Source: Opitutales bacterium
Lineage (GTDB): Bacteria; Verrucomicrobiota; Verrucomicrobiia; Opitutales; Oceanipulchritudinaceae
Direction of reading: 5' to 3'
Assembly: GCA_016932335.1 (NCBI GenBank)
Contig: JAFGCZ010000006.1
Span: 124,001 to 188,000, forward strand
DNA length: 64,000 nt
Of the stretch, positions 12,585 to 21,674 are shown piece by piece. Both the position numbers and the translations under genes were made by a program. The first letter of the stretch is position 1. Every line of letters starts with the position of its first letter. Under the pieces are notes generated by a model that searched no databases, was not told where the DNA came from, and worked only from the letters and a program-made list of their open reading frames with translations.

Positions 12585-13946
12585 ATGTCAGGACTCATCA
12601 GCAATGTTGTCTACAATACACAGGCCTTGAATAACCACTCGGCCGGCCTTCAGGTAACCGGAAACAATCTGGCCAATGTCAATAGTACCAGTTATGCCCG
12701 ACAACAGCTGAAGAATTCCACCACTCCGGCGGAAGCAGCCGGTGGGCTGACTCGTTACACGATCGAGCAGATTCGCGACGCTGTGCTCGACGAGAATATT
12801 GTTCGCGAGAATGCAGATCTTGGCAGTCTGGAGGCTCAGAACGACGTTTTGAATCAGCTCAATAGCCTCTTCGCAGAGTCTCTTCAGGAAAACCTCAGCA
12901 CTTCTCTGGAGTATTCCACCGATTCCGATTCCACCGGCCTGACTGCAGCCCTCGATTCCTTTTTTGCCGCATGGAGCGACTATTCGGTCGATCCCAGCGA
13001 TTCAACCGCACAGGAGATTGTTTATCAGTCTGGAGAAATGCTCGTGGAGTATTTCAACACCATGTCCTCTCGGTTGGACGAAATTGAAACCGATGTTAAT
13101 ACGCGCATTTCCGATGATGTGGACGAAGCAAACACCTTGCTGAACGAAATCGCCTCTCTTAATGAGCAAATTGTTCGAGCCGAATTGGGCGGGAACGATA
13201 CCGCCACCACGTTGCGCAACCAGCGACAAGAGATCGTTGAGGAGCTTGGTAAAATTCTCAACATCAGTACGGACGAGCAAGCCAACGGTACACTGATTAT
13301 TTCCAGTACAGACAATACCGGCGCTACGGTTACCCTGCTCAACCACACTACCGTCAATTCCCTGACGAACAACGCCGGCGTTCTTGGTTTGGCCGACGGC
13401 ACCACCCTGGGCCTCTCCTCGGGATCGCTTTACGGCTACTCTGCAGTGCTTACAGGTGATATTGCCGACGCCCGCAGCGATTTGGATCTGCTTGCCGCCA
13501 ACTTGACCTCTTCTGTTAATACTGCTTATGGTGCGGACTTCTTTGATGCCGCAGGCCTTACCGCAGGAACCATTGCTCTGGACTCGGCTTTGACCGCCGA
13601 TTCCATTTATGCCGACCTGAACAACGCCAGCGGTAACGAAATTGCCTTGGCCATCTCGGAACTTGCCTCCTCTGAAATCGCCGGGCTGGGTAATACCTTC
13701 CAAGGCTATACCATTACCACCGCCTCTGCCATCGCCGCCTCTTATTCCAACAATCAAACTCAGTTGGAATATCAGGAGCTCGTCAGCACCATGCTCGACG
13801 AACAGCGCACCAGCATCAGTGGCGTCAATTTGAATGAAGAAGTCACCAACATGATGGTGCTCCAGCGTGCCTTTCAGGCGACCTCCAGAGTCGTCAATGT
13901 GCTCGATCAGCTCCTCTCCGTTGTCGTTAACGAACTGAAAGCTTAA
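12585..13946 (+). CDS. flgK: Flagellar hook-associated protein 1 FlgK
   Basis: FlgK forms the first junction ring between hook and filament outside the cell. The 453-residue protein has the rod/hook N-terminal motif (SAGLQVTGNNLANVNSTSYARQQL, residues 19-42) and the matching C-terminal helix (NLNEEVTNMMVLQRAFQATSRVVNVLDQLLSVVV), with a central domain rich in Ala, Thr, Asn and Asp as in exported filament proteins. GGAG sits 8 bp before ATG 12585. It is at the short end for FlgK, so the outer domain is reduced. It is the middle gene of the flgN-flgK-flgL operon. Confidence 0.93.
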   Translation: MSGLISNVVYNTQALNNHSAGLQVTGNNLANVNSTSYARQQLKNSTTPAEAAGGLTRYTIEQIRDAVLDENIVRENADLGSLEAQNDVLNQLNSLFAESLQENLSTSLEYSTDSDSTGLTAALDSFFAAWSDYSVDPSDSTAQEIVYQSGEMLVEYFNTMSSRLDEIETDVNTRISDDVDEANTLLNEIASLNEQIVRAELGGNDTATTLRNQRQEIVEELGKILNISTDEQANGTLIISSTDNTGATVTLLNHTTVNSLTNNAGVLGLADGTTLGLSSGSLYGYSAVLTGDIADARSDLDLLAANLTSSVNTAYGADFFDAAGLTAGTIALDSALTADSIYADLNNASGNEIALAISELASSEIAGLGNTFQGYTITTASAIAASYSNNQTQLEYQELVSTMLDEQRTSISGVNLNEEVTNMMVLQRAFQATSRVVNVLDQLLSVVVNELKA

Positions 13947-13957
13947 AGGACTCGATT

Positions 13958-14875
13958 ATGCGAATCGCTACCAACACTTTTGTGCAAAGCACAGTCTCAC
14001 GTCTGCAGAATCTTGAAAACCAGCAGCAGACAGTTCAGAACCAGTTGATCAGCGGCCAACGCATCAACAGTATGGAGGAAGACCCCACCACTGCGGCTAG
14101 AATTCTCAGTGACCAGCAGACTCAGCGTCAACTCATTCAGTACCAGGAAAATTCTACCCAAGCTCAGGGAATCGCTCAGGCCGGTTACGATGCCCTGGAA
14201 TACCTCCAGGACCTCTCCGAACAGGCACAGTCTATTGTCGATTTTAATGCCTTTGAGGATACCGATAGCGCTGTCTTTTCCGTTCAGATCGATGCCCTGA
14301 TCGAGGATGCTCTGCGCACTGCCAACGGACAGTATAACGGTGACTATCTCTTTGCCGGTACGGATACCGCGCAGGAGCCTTTTAGTCTTTCCTATACCGA
14401 TAACGATGGAAACGCTTTTCTCAATGCCGACGGCGATCCCGTTCAGCGGTATGTCTACAACGGGAACGATTCCGGCCGGGAAATTGCCGTGGCCGACGGC
14501 GTTGCCATTTCTCCCTATACAGACGGAGACACCAATCAGAGTATTGCCGACTTCCTGAATGCCATGCTCGATTACAGTGATGCCGTGGCTGCCGGAGATA
14601 CGGCCGCTATCAAGGATGCATCCAATGTGGTGCAGGACGCTGAAAATGTCCTGGTCGATGGGATGAGCAATCTGAGTATGAAGCAGTTCCGTATGGAAAC
14701 CTTGGAGAGTTCTAATGCGGCAAAATATTCCGCACTGAGCAGCGAGGTAACTGCCCTGCGCGCAGTCGACCTGAATGAGGCAACTATTTCCATGCTCAAT
14801 ATCCAAAATGCCTACAGCGCCGCTCTCAGTACTACTTCAATGGTCATGGATACGACTATTTTAAACTACATCTGA
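13958..14875 (+). CDS. flgL: Flagellar hook-associated protein 3 FlgL
   Basis: FlgL is the second junction protein, between FlgK and the flagellin filament. The 305-residue sequence is flagellin-like at both ends: RIATNTFVQSTVSRLQNLENQQQTVQNQLISGQRINSMEEDPTTAARIL at the N-terminus and DLNEATISMLNIQNAYSAALSTTSMVMDTTILNYI at the C-terminus. The central part contains the FlgL-type YNGDYLFAGTDT segment. It follows flgK by 11 bp and is the last gene of that operon. No clear terminator follows, but the next gene has its own promoter. Confidence 0.93.
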   Translation: MRIATNTFVQSTVSRLQNLENQQQTVQNQLISGQRINSMEEDPTTAARILSDQQTQRQLIQYQENSTQAQGIAQAGYDALEYLQDLSEQAQSIVDFNAFEDTDSAVFSVQIDALIEDALRTANGQYNGDYLFAGTDTAQEPFSLSYTDNDGNAFLNADGDPVQRYVYNGNDSGREIAVADGVAISPYTDGDTNQSIADFLNAMLDYSDAVAAGDTAAIKDASNVVQDAENVLVDGMSNLSMKQFRMETLESSNAAKYSALSSEVTALRAVDLNEATISMLNIQNAYSAALSTTSMVMDTTILNYI

Positions 14876-14943
14876 AATTTGTATTAATTTTGTTCTATAT
14901 CTAAGACAATGAAAGATAGTTATTTATGATGTTTTAAGCGGAA

Positions 14944-14960
14944 TTGGCATGATGTAAGCT
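14944..14960 (+). promoter_or_regulatory. Candidate sigma-54 promoter for the first flagellin gene
   Basis: TTGGCATGATGTAAGCT matches TTGGCA and the -12 GC plus final T of the sigma-54 consensus with the correct 12-bp GG-to-GC spacing. It lies 91 bp upstream of the flagellin ATG and in the gap after flgL. Confidence 0.65.
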
Positions 14961-15050
14961 TATACTTTCCTACGGAAAAAATTTCACTCTACACATAAAG
15001 AACTTATGCCCGATCCTGAATGGGGAGGGTGCAAACAGAAAGCCAGAACG

Positions 15051-16067
15051 ATGTCAAATATCTCATTAAGTGCCACCATGAAGACCAGCCTTCTGAGTCT
15101 GCAAAATACTCAGTCGCTGTACGATCAGACCCAGGAACGTCTGGTTTCCGGAAAAAAGGTAAACAATCCGGTTGACGATCCTGCCAATTATTACTCCGCA
15201 GCAACCCTTACCAATCGTGCCAACGCCTTGGAAGGTCGTCTTGATAATATGGCACAGGCAGTGCAGTCCATTAAGGCAGCCGATAATGGGATTCAGGCAA
15301 TGCAGAGTATCCTCGAAAGTATGCAGGCCGTGGTGGAAAGCGCCATGAGCACCGCAGAAGATGCCGTGGAAGAGCGCGAAGCCCTCGGTATTAAATACAA
15401 CGAGCTCCTTGTTCAGCTTGAAGGCTTTGCCAACGACTCTGCATATGGCGGTATTAACCTCATTAAAGAAGAACAGAGTCAGGAAGTTCAGATGGGTGAA
15501 AAATACGGCGACTCCGTTTTTACCGTTAAAGGATTTCACGTTGAAGGCTCCAGTGAGGTTAAAGACGGCGAAGTCGCTGCGGTCAGCACTGGCAACCTTC
15601 CTGCCTCATGGTTCCTTGATAACGATGGCAATGCCAGCACTGCGGCAAATATTGCCACTCGCTACTCCTTTGTCATCAACCGTGTGGAAGATCCCACAGA
15701 CGTTGTCGGCATCAAAGCCTACGGAACGGACGCCACCTCTGCATCGGGTCACGAAGTTTACTGGGGCACCACCGGTGATTACCGTATCCAGCTCTCCGAA
15801 GTGCTCAGCCAGATTGAAACTGTCGGCGATATGCTCGATACACGTGCCAAGTTGCTTTCCTACGACCAGTCGACGATTTCCCTTCGCGAAGACTATACCA
15901 GCGAGTTCGTCCTTACCTTGGAGGAAGGTGCCGACCAGCTGATTCTTGCAGATATGAATGAAGAAGCAGCCAACCTGCTTGCTTTGCAGACCTCTCAGCA
16001 GCTCGGTGTTCAGGGCCTTTCCCTGGCTAACCAGCAGACCCAGAATGTCCTGCAGATCCTCGGCTGA
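15051..16067 (+). CDS. Flagellin (first of three)
   Basis: The 338-residue protein (from ATG 15051) has the D0/D1 flagellin ends: a helical N-terminus with LVSGKKVNNPVDDPANYYSAATL (about 32-54) and a C-terminus ending EEAANLLALQTSQQLGVQGLSLANQQTQNVLQILG. An in-frame ATG at 15006 would add 15 residues not typical of flagellins. The middle is short, so there is only a small surface domain. It differs from the two minus-strand flagellins at 25923-28178, which are much closer to each other. It sits directly before the flbT-flaF region and a sigma-54-type site precedes it, so it may be made earlier than the FliA-dependent one. Confidence 0.95.
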   Translation: MSNISLSATMKTSLLSLQNTQSLYDQTQERLVSGKKVNNPVDDPANYYSAATLTNRANALEGRLDNMAQAVQSIKAADNGIQAMQSILESMQAVVESAMSTAEDAVEEREALGIKYNELLVQLEGFANDSAYGGINLIKEEQSQEVQMGEKYGDSVFTVKGFHVEGSSEVKDGEVAAVSTGNLPASWFLDNDGNASTAANIATRYSFVINRVEDPTDVVGIKAYGTDATSASGHEVYWGTTGDYRIQLSEVLSQIETVGDMLDTRAKLLSYDQSTISLREDYTSEFVLTLEEGADQLILADMNEEAANLLALQTSQQLGVQGLSLANQQTQNVLQILG

Positions 16068-16157
16068 TCAGCCAATCTTCTGATGTTGCCTCCCGCCTGC
16101 ATCACGCAGCCTGAAGTGGCCGCCGATTCGTTCTAACAAGGAACCCTTGATCAACGT

Positions 16158-16520
16158 ATGCACGCCTTTACACAACAGCAAATCTGCACCTCACTGGCTC
16201 TGAGACTCAAAGCCATCATCCTCTCTGTCGAAACATCCCTCGACAAATACGATGCCTCCTCATCCGCTTCCCCGGTGCAGCAAATCCTCGCTGTGCGTGA
16301 GCTCCTGGCTACCCTGCGCCGTGAACGCCGTCGCGCCGAAGCCCTCAGTCGTATCATTCCCTCGCCCAACTTGATGAATCAGACTTGGGCTCAGGAAATT
16401 GTCGCTGCCGGAAATGCCGTTTTTCACTTTGTCGAAAAATGCCGCGAACGCGAAGATGCGCTGGTGAATATCCTCCATACTGCGCCGGGCACTTTGCCAC
16501 AAGATTCGCTGGTACAGTGA
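16158..16520 (+). CDS. Small helical protein between flagellin and flbT, unknown
   Basis: The 120-residue product is helical and rich in arginine in its middle (LATLRRERRRAEALSRI), with two cysteines. I do not recognise it. It sits between a flagellin gene and flbT on the same strand, the place where flagellin chaperones (FliS/FliT types) or flagellar regulators are often found, so a role with flagellin is a reasonable guess from context only. The ATG at 16158 has AAGG about 17 bp upstream, which is too far to be a convincing site. Confidence 0.5.
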   Translation: MHAFTQQQICTSLALRLKAIILSVETSLDKYDASSSASPVQQILAVRELLATLRRERRRAEALSRIIPSPNLMNQTWAQEIVAAGNAVFHFVEKCREREDALVNILHTAPGTLPQDSLVQ

Positions 16521-16566
16521 CATACGCTTGACCATTTCAGGGTCTCTCCATACACTTGATTTTACC

Positions 16567-17013
16567 GTGCCATTAAAACTCAAACTTAAGCCGAGAGAGA
16601 AAGTTCTCATCGCCGGCGCTATGATCATCAACGGTGATACGCCAGCTCAAATTTTCATCGAAAACAAGGTCCCGCTCCTGCGCCAGAAAGATATCCTGGT
16701 CGAAAGTGAAGCTAAGTCCGTCTGTTCTCAAATATACTTTGTCATCCAGTTGATGTATTTTGCCCCCGATAACCTCAGGGACTTGCATAAACTCTACTGG
16801 AAACACGTCAGAAAACTTCTGGCAGCGTCTCCCAGCGCTATCAATCTTATCAGCCAAATTAGCGAGTTTATCCTCGTGGAGAAATACTACGATGCCCTCA
16901 AACTCACTAAAAAGCTTATTCAATACGAAAAGGAGCTCATAGAAAATGCAAAAAAATCCGCTGAAAGCCTACGAGAAAGCGAGAAAGCAGACCATCTCCG
17001 GGCGGGAAATTGA
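16567..17013 (+). CDS. flbT: Flagellar biosynthesis regulator FlbT
   Basis: The sequence beginning at GTG 16567 (MPLKLKLKPREKVLIAGAMIINGDTPAQIFIENKVPLLRQKDIL) follows the FlbT pattern closely; an upstream TTG at 16528 would add 13 unrelated residues. About 148 residues in all. In alphaproteobacteria FlbT binds the 5' untranslated region of flagellin mRNA and lowers its translation and stability until the hook is done. Here its last 68 bp overlap the start of flaF in another frame, so the two are surely co-translated. Finding it outside alphaproteobacteria is worth noting. Confidence 0.85.
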   Translation: MPLKLKLKPREKVLIAGAMIINGDTPAQIFIENKVPLLRQKDILVESEAKSVCSQIYFVIQLMYFAPDNLRDLHKLYWKHVRKLLAASPSAINLISQISEFILVEKYYDALKLTKKLIQYEKELIENAKKSAESLRESEKADHLRAGN

Positions 17014-17368
17014 AGCTACCGTCCTGGAAAAGGGTGCCATACGCCTTCGCCGCTGCCAGCAGAATTGGAAAGAAAACCAGTTCGACCGGGATTTGGATGA
17101 AGCTCTCCGCTTCAATCAGCGCGTCTGGGATATCTTCAATTCCGATTGGCAAAGCCCTAATAATCAGTTGCCCAAGGACATCCGCCAGGACCTCCTCAGC
17201 CTCAGTGTCTTTGTTCGTAAGACCACGCTGGAGATTATGGCAGAGCCTAAGGTCAAAAAATTGGACGTACTTATCCAGATCAATGAGAACCTGGCCCAGG
17301 GCCTCCGTGGGCAGCTCAATCCGGAACAGTCCAATTCCGATGCCTCCACTTTAAATCAACAGGCTTAA
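16946..17368 (+). CDS. flaF: Flagellar biosynthesis regulator FlaF
   Basis: The 140-residue protein fits FlaF: NPLKAYEKARKQTISGREIEATVLEKGAIRLRRCQQNW at the N-terminus, then FNQRVWDIFNSDW and LPKDIRQDLLSLSVFVRKTTLEIM. FlaF is needed for flagellin production or secretion and works opposite to FlbT. AAGGAG lies 10 bp before ATG 16946, inside flbT, so the overlap is real. The C-terminus (about residues 100-140) runs past the usual end of the family with a polar tail. Confidence 0.85.
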   Translation: MQKNPLKAYEKARKQTISGREIEATVLEKGAIRLRRCQQNWKENQFDRDLDEALRFNQRVWDIFNSDWQSPNNQLPKDIRQDLLSLSVFVRKTTLEIMAEPKVKKLDVLIQINENLAQGLRGQLNPEQSNSDASTLNQQA

Positions 17369-17432
17369 GCATCGCTGCAAGCTCCTCGCCATTACCGTGC
17401 CTGGTGTTTAGGTATGCTGCCCCTGCTTACCC

Positions 17433-18203
17433 ATGAGTAAAGAACTCGAACTGCTCCACAAGCTTCTCCATCAGAAAGCCTACAACGAAGTCATTGCCGA
17501 AGCTTCCCGATTCCTCGATCAGGGTGTTGCCGAACCGCACTTTATTGAATTTGCGTTGATCAAAGCACTCGTCGGCGAAAAACAGGTCCCCGAGGCCATT
17601 TCCAGGCTCGTTTCGCTCACGGAAACACATTCCTTGCGTGAAGAATTTTTTCACTACCTGGGCGATCTGCTGATGCTCATGGGGTGGGGCGATCAGGCCA
17701 AGCGTGCCTATGCCCGCGCCATTGAACTGAACCCCGACAACTATCGCTTTTTCAACTCTCTGGCCGAATGTTGCCGCAAAGAGGGCGATAACGACGGAGC
17801 TTTTGCCGCCTACGAAAGAGCGCTGCAGTTGGTTGAAAACGAACCCAATGCTCAGGCTGCAGGCACTGCCGAACAACAGGCCGTACATCCCCTCGTATTG
17901 GAGGATGTTTTGCTTTTTTTGCGATTGAAAGGGCAGGGTACTGCGGAAAACTATTCCCTTTTCGCTTTTACGGAAGACAAACTGAACGCCGTATTCATTC
18001 CCCTGGGTTCACAGGCTGCATTCCTTGCAGACGACGTGCTTAAAGATCCTGCCTCGCCATTCTTTGCCATGCGCCAGGCTGAATCCTTTGAACTCTCTTT
18101 GGATAAGCTCCGCCGGAGTTTGTCTTCCGATGAGCTGGCCTGCCTCAGCCTTTACCCGGGAGATACTTTTTCCTGCCAACTGTTGAAGCGAGATGCCCTA
18201 TGA
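17433..18203 (+). CDS. TPR-repeat protein, unknown role
   Basis: A 256-residue protein whose first half contains helical repeats of the TPR type (AIELNPDNYRFFNSLAECCRKEGDNDGAFAAYERALQLVENEP, about residues 95-137). The second half is a globular part (NYSLFAFTEDKLNAVFIPLGSQAAF...) that I cannot place. Its stop overlaps the start of the large glycosyltransferase gene (ATGA), so the two are translationally coupled. It may help select the protein substrate, for example flagellin, of that enzyme. This is inference from position. Confidence 0.6.
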   Translation: MSKELELLHKLLHQKAYNEVIAEASRFLDQGVAEPHFIEFALIKALVGEKQVPEAISRLVSLTETHSLREEFFHYLGDLLMLMGWGDQAKRAYARAIELNPDNYRFFNSLAECCRKEGDNDGAFAAYERALQLVENEPNAQAAGTAEQQAVHPLVLEDVLLFLRLKGQGTAENYSLFAFTEDKLNAVFIPLGSQAAFLADDVLKDPASPFFAMRQAESFELSLDKLRRSLSSDELACLSLYPGDTFSCQLLKRDAL

Positions 18204-20782
18204 ACCACGATTTGCAGGCTGGCATCCAATTGCACGAATCCGGAGACCGCGAAGGAGCGCTCCGGAAATACCTGTTTGTATGGGAGCACACCCGTAAAAA
18301 TGCTTCCGCCGCCTACTTGATTGGCCTCATATACCACGAACAGGATAACCCTGAGGAAGCAAAAAAATGGCTCAACAAGTCCATTCAATGCCCGGGAAAC
18401 AGTGCCCACTGCCACAACCTGATCGGCGAAATTGAGCGAAAGTCCGAGCGTTACGACGAAGCTCATAAAGCTTTCCGCAAAGCCATTAAGGAGAACCCCA
18501 AAATGCACCAGGCCTACTTTGGTTTGGCTCAGACCTGGGTTTACAAAGATCGTCTCGAGGAGGCCCTTAAAAACTTCCATCAGGCCATTCGCTATGCACC
18601 GACCAGAGAAAGTTACTGGGAAGCATACATCCATACCCTCAACTCCATGCAGCGCACGGATGAGGCCTTTAAAGCATTGGAGCAGGCCCTTATTCAGTGT
18701 CGTGGCAGTTTGCGTCTGGAGGCTTTGCGCAGCCAGCTCAGTCAAACCGCCGCAGAGCAAAACCTTTTGCGCGAGCAGATTACTCAAGCCGTTTCCCTTT
18801 TTCGCTCGCTGATCGAAAGCAAGCAGCTGGATCAGGCTGAGGCCTTGATCAAACCCCTTCTGGAAGCTCAACCGCTCGATAAAACCCTCCTTTACAACTA
18901 TGCCGTGCTCCTCGTTGAACAGGAGCAGTTTGATCGTGCCCTTCAGGTGATCGATCAGCTCTTTGCCCTGGGGGGCGATATCCCCCGTGTTTGGGTGCTT
19001 AAAGCGCAGGCCTTGACTAATCTGGAACGCTTCGAAGAAGCCCTCCAGGTGTTGGATAAAGTGCTTCAGCAGGAACCGGAAAACTTCGATGCTCTTTTTC
19101 TTAAGGGACTTACCTACAAGGAAATGGACCAGGATGAAGCCGCGCTTCCCTGGTTGTTGAAGGCTTATCAGCTTTTCCCTGAAAACACCGCTGTGCTCGT
19201 CAATACGGCCAATATCCTCTTGAGGCTGGAACGCTATAAAGATGCGGGTACCTTTTTCTCTTTGGTGCTTAAATACAAACCCGACCTGGTTGAAGGGCAC
19301 CTGGGCTTGGCGGCGGTTGCCTACCATACCAATCGGGAGAACGACCCCCATCACCTGCGCCGTTCCTTTGAGCTTTGCCGCAAAGCCATCGAAATGGCTC
19401 CTCACAGAGCCTACCCTCACATTAACCTTGGCAGCGTCCTGCTCAATATGGTGCTTATCGACGAAGCCATCGATCAGATGCGCCTGGGATACGACCGCAT
19501 TACCGGTATTCAGGAAGCATACAGTAGTCTGGTGTTTCACTCCAATTACTCCTCTTCCCTGACGCCTCAAGAGATTGCCGATTTACATACAGACTGGTCA
19601 AAACGCTTTGAGGCAGATGTCTATGTAGACCCAAAATCTCTGCAATGGGATGTGTCCGCCGATCCTCATCGCAAGCTGCGTATAGGAATCCTTTCCGGGG
19701 ACCTTCATTTTCATCCGGTTTCTTATTTTATGGAACCGGTATTGAAGCAATTTGACCGTAATCAATTTGAGCTTGTAGCTTTTTCATCAACTCGGGACCA
19801 AGATTTCGATCCCATGACGGATAGACTCAAGGAATACTTTACCGAATGGCATGACATTCGCTCGTCCAGCGATTCCCAGGTCGCAACCCTTTCTCGGAAT
19901 CGTCAGGTCGACATCGTAATCGATCTTTCCGGACATACCGGTAAGCAAAGACTCATGGCATTGGCCTATCGTATGGCTCCCTTACAGGTGGAATGGTTGG
20001 GCTATCCCAATACTACCGGGCTTAAGTCTATGGACTATCGTTTTACCGATGCTATTACCGAGCCCGAAGGCGAAGCGGATGAATGGAGTTCGGAAAAACT
20101 CATTCGCCTGCCTCAGGGCTTCCATGTATTTAAGCCATTTTACGAATTTCCACCGGTCGCTCCGGCACCGTGGGAAACCGAGGGCTACATTACCTTTGGT
20201 TCCTTTAACAATGTCCGCAAGATAACGCCTCAGGTAATCGCCCTTTGGGCCCGCATCCTTAAGCAGGTTCCGCAGTCGCGCCTATACCTGAAGGACCGCA
20301 ACTTCGATTACGAGGAAAACCGCTCAAGGGTTATTTCCCTCTTTGTGCTTAACGGAATTTCAGCCAAACGCCTGATTTTTCATGGTATGATGGCCAGCAA
20401 TGCAGCCCATTTAAATGCCTATTCCAAGGTTGATATCGCGCTCGATCCCTTCCCCTATAACGGAACCACAACCAGTTGCGAGGCCCTCTATATGGGGCTG
20501 CCCGTGGTCACCCTGCAGGGGAATCGCCATGCTGCCAGAGTTACCTCTTCCATCCTCACACATGTGGGCCGCCCGCAATGGATTGCTCAAACTGAAGATG
20601 ATTACGTGCGTATTGCCTGCGAGTTGGCTTCAGACCCGCAGTATCTCTCGCAGAATCGTAAGGTGCAGAGGCAGGATTTTCAGCAATCACCTCTGGCGGA
20701 TGTTTCCCGTTTTACCTGCGATATGGAGCAGGCATTGCGCAAAATATGGGTAGATTGGTGTGCGGAAAACCAAACAATTTAA
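18200..20782 (+). CDS. TPR-SPINDLY/OGT-type protein O-glycosyltransferase (GT41)
   Basis: This 860-residue protein has about a dozen TPR repeats (residues 1 to about 440) followed by a GT41 catalytic region. Catalytic motifs include LRIGILSGDLHFHPVSYFM (about 498), DIVIDLSGHTG, RMAPLQVEWLGYPNTTG, ITFGSFNNVRKITPQVIALWARIL and DPFPYNGTTTSCEALYMGLPVVTL. The family moves a single sugar (GlcNAc or fucose in known members) from a nucleotide sugar to Ser/Thr of proteins in the cytoplasm. Lying between flagellin, flbT-flaF and an acetamido-sugar cassette, it most likely glycosylates flagellin before export. The donor sugar cannot be read from sequence. Confidence 0.88.
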   Translation: MNHDLQAGIQLHESGDREGALRKYLFVWEHTRKNASAAYLIGLIYHEQDNPEEAKKWLNKSIQCPGNSAHCHNLIGEIERKSERYDEAHKAFRKAIKENPKMHQAYFGLAQTWVYKDRLEEALKNFHQAIRYAPTRESYWEAYIHTLNSMQRTDEAFKALEQALIQCRGSLRLEALRSQLSQTAAEQNLLREQITQAVSLFRSLIESKQLDQAEALIKPLLEAQPLDKTLLYNYAVLLVEQEQFDRALQVIDQLFALGGDIPRVWVLKAQALTNLERFEEALQVLDKVLQQEPENFDALFLKGLTYKEMDQDEAALPWLLKAYQLFPENTAVLVNTANILLRLERYKDAGTFFSLVLKYKPDLVEGHLGLAAVAYHTNRENDPHHLRRSFELCRKAIEMAPHRAYPHINLGSVLLNMVLIDEAIDQMRLGYDRITGIQEAYSSLVFHSNYSSSLTPQEIADLHTDWSKRFEADVYVDPKSLQWDVSADPHRKLRIGILSGDLHFHPVSYFMEPVLKQFDRNQFELVAFSSTRDQDFDPMTDRLKEYFTEWHDIRSSSDSQVATLSRNRQVDIVIDLSGHTGKQRLMALAYRMAPLQVEWLGYPNTTGLKSMDYRFTDAITEPEGEADEWSSEKLIRLPQGFHVFKPFYEFPPVAPAPWETEGYITFGSFNNVRKITPQVIALWARILKQVPQSRLYLKDRNFDYEENRSRVISLFVLNGISAKRLIFHGMMASNAAHLNAYSKVDIALDPFPYNGTTTSCEALYMGLPVVTLQGNRHAARVTSSILTHVGRPQWIAQTEDDYVRIACELASDPQYLSQNRKVQRQDFQQSPLADVSRFTCDMEQALRKIWVDWCAENQTI

Positions 20783-20800
20783 TGAAGAAAGGATAGAAAC

Positions 20801-21586
20801 ATGTTAAACGATGCCAACCAGTTAACTCCGGATCTTTTAGCTAAAGCCGCTCAGGGAGATATTGAGGCCAATTATAAGGTGGGGCTCATTTATGCCACCA
20901 GCCGGGATGCTGAAAACCACAGCATCCGCAAAGCCATCAGCTATTTTCTTAAAGCAGCCGAGCAGAATCATGCCCGGGCCCTTTGCAATCTGGGCTATTT
21001 CTATTCTCAGGGCGAAGGTGTCGAGCAGAATGAGGTGCTCTCCGCCGATTATTTCCGTCGCTCGGCAGAAGCTGGCCTTCCTCAGGCCATGGTCAATGTC
21101 GCCATATGCTACGACCGCGGCCGCGGGGTTGCTATCGATAAAGAAAAAGCCGTGGCCTGGTACATCCGTGCCGCAGAGGAAGGCATGGCCGATGCTCAAT
21201 ACAACGTGGGCCTGCTCTATTATGTCGGCGATATCTTGGAGAAAGACTACAACAAAGCCTTTTTCTACTTTCAGAAAGCGGCTGACCAAATGCACACCGA
21301 TGCCAGCTACAGCCTCGGCCTCTGCTACAGCCTCGGGCACGGCGTTGAGAAGGACGAAAAACTGGCCGTCTTCTACTACAAACTGGCCGCCGACCGCAAC
21401 CAGCCCAACGCGGTCTACAACTTGGCTCTCTACTACCTCTATGGCATGGGAGGCCTCGAAGGCGACCTCAACGAAGCTATCAGTCTTCTAAATAAAGCCA
21501 TCCTCCTCGGTAACAAGAAAGCCAGGGGAATGCTTCGCGAAGTAGAGGAAACCATCGCCAAACTTCAAAAAGAAGAAGGCCTCTAA
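20801..21586 (+). CDS. Sel1-like repeat protein
   Basis: The 261-residue protein is built of about six Sel1-type 36-residue repeats, each with the pattern ALCNLGYFYSQGEGVEQNEVLSADYFRRSAEAGLPQAMVNVA. Sel1 repeats form a helical scaffold for protein contacts. No signal peptide is visible, so it is probably cytoplasmic. It follows the OGT-like gene by 18 bp with an AAAGGA site and ends at a strong terminator, so it closes the flagellin/TPR operon. Its partner is unknown. Confidence 0.85.
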   Translation: MLNDANQLTPDLLAKAAQGDIEANYKVGLIYATSRDAENHSIRKAISYFLKAAEQNHARALCNLGYFYSQGEGVEQNEVLSADYFRRSAEAGLPQAMVNVAICYDRGRGVAIDKEKAVAWYIRAAEEGMADAQYNVGLLYYVGDILEKDYNKAFFYFQKAADQMHTDASYSLGLCYSLGHGVEKDEKLAVFYYKLAADRNQPNAVYNLALYYLYGMGGLEGDLNEAISLLNKAILLGNKKARGMLREVEETIAKLQKEEGL

Positions 21587-21620
21587 GGTGTTTGAATAAG
21601 TCAGATCCTTTCCTTGTTCG

Positions 21621-21660
21621 CATCCTTCACCTGATTTTACCTGTGAAGGATGTGTTTTTT
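21621..21660 (+). terminator. Rho-independent terminator closing the flagellin-OGT operon
   Basis: A perfect 10-bp stem (CATCCTTCAC with GTGAAGGATG) with a 12-base loop is followed by TGTTTTTT. It lies between the plus-strand Sel1 gene and the minus-strand sugar cassette. Confidence 0.88.
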
Positions 21661-21674
21661 AAGGATCTGCTTCG

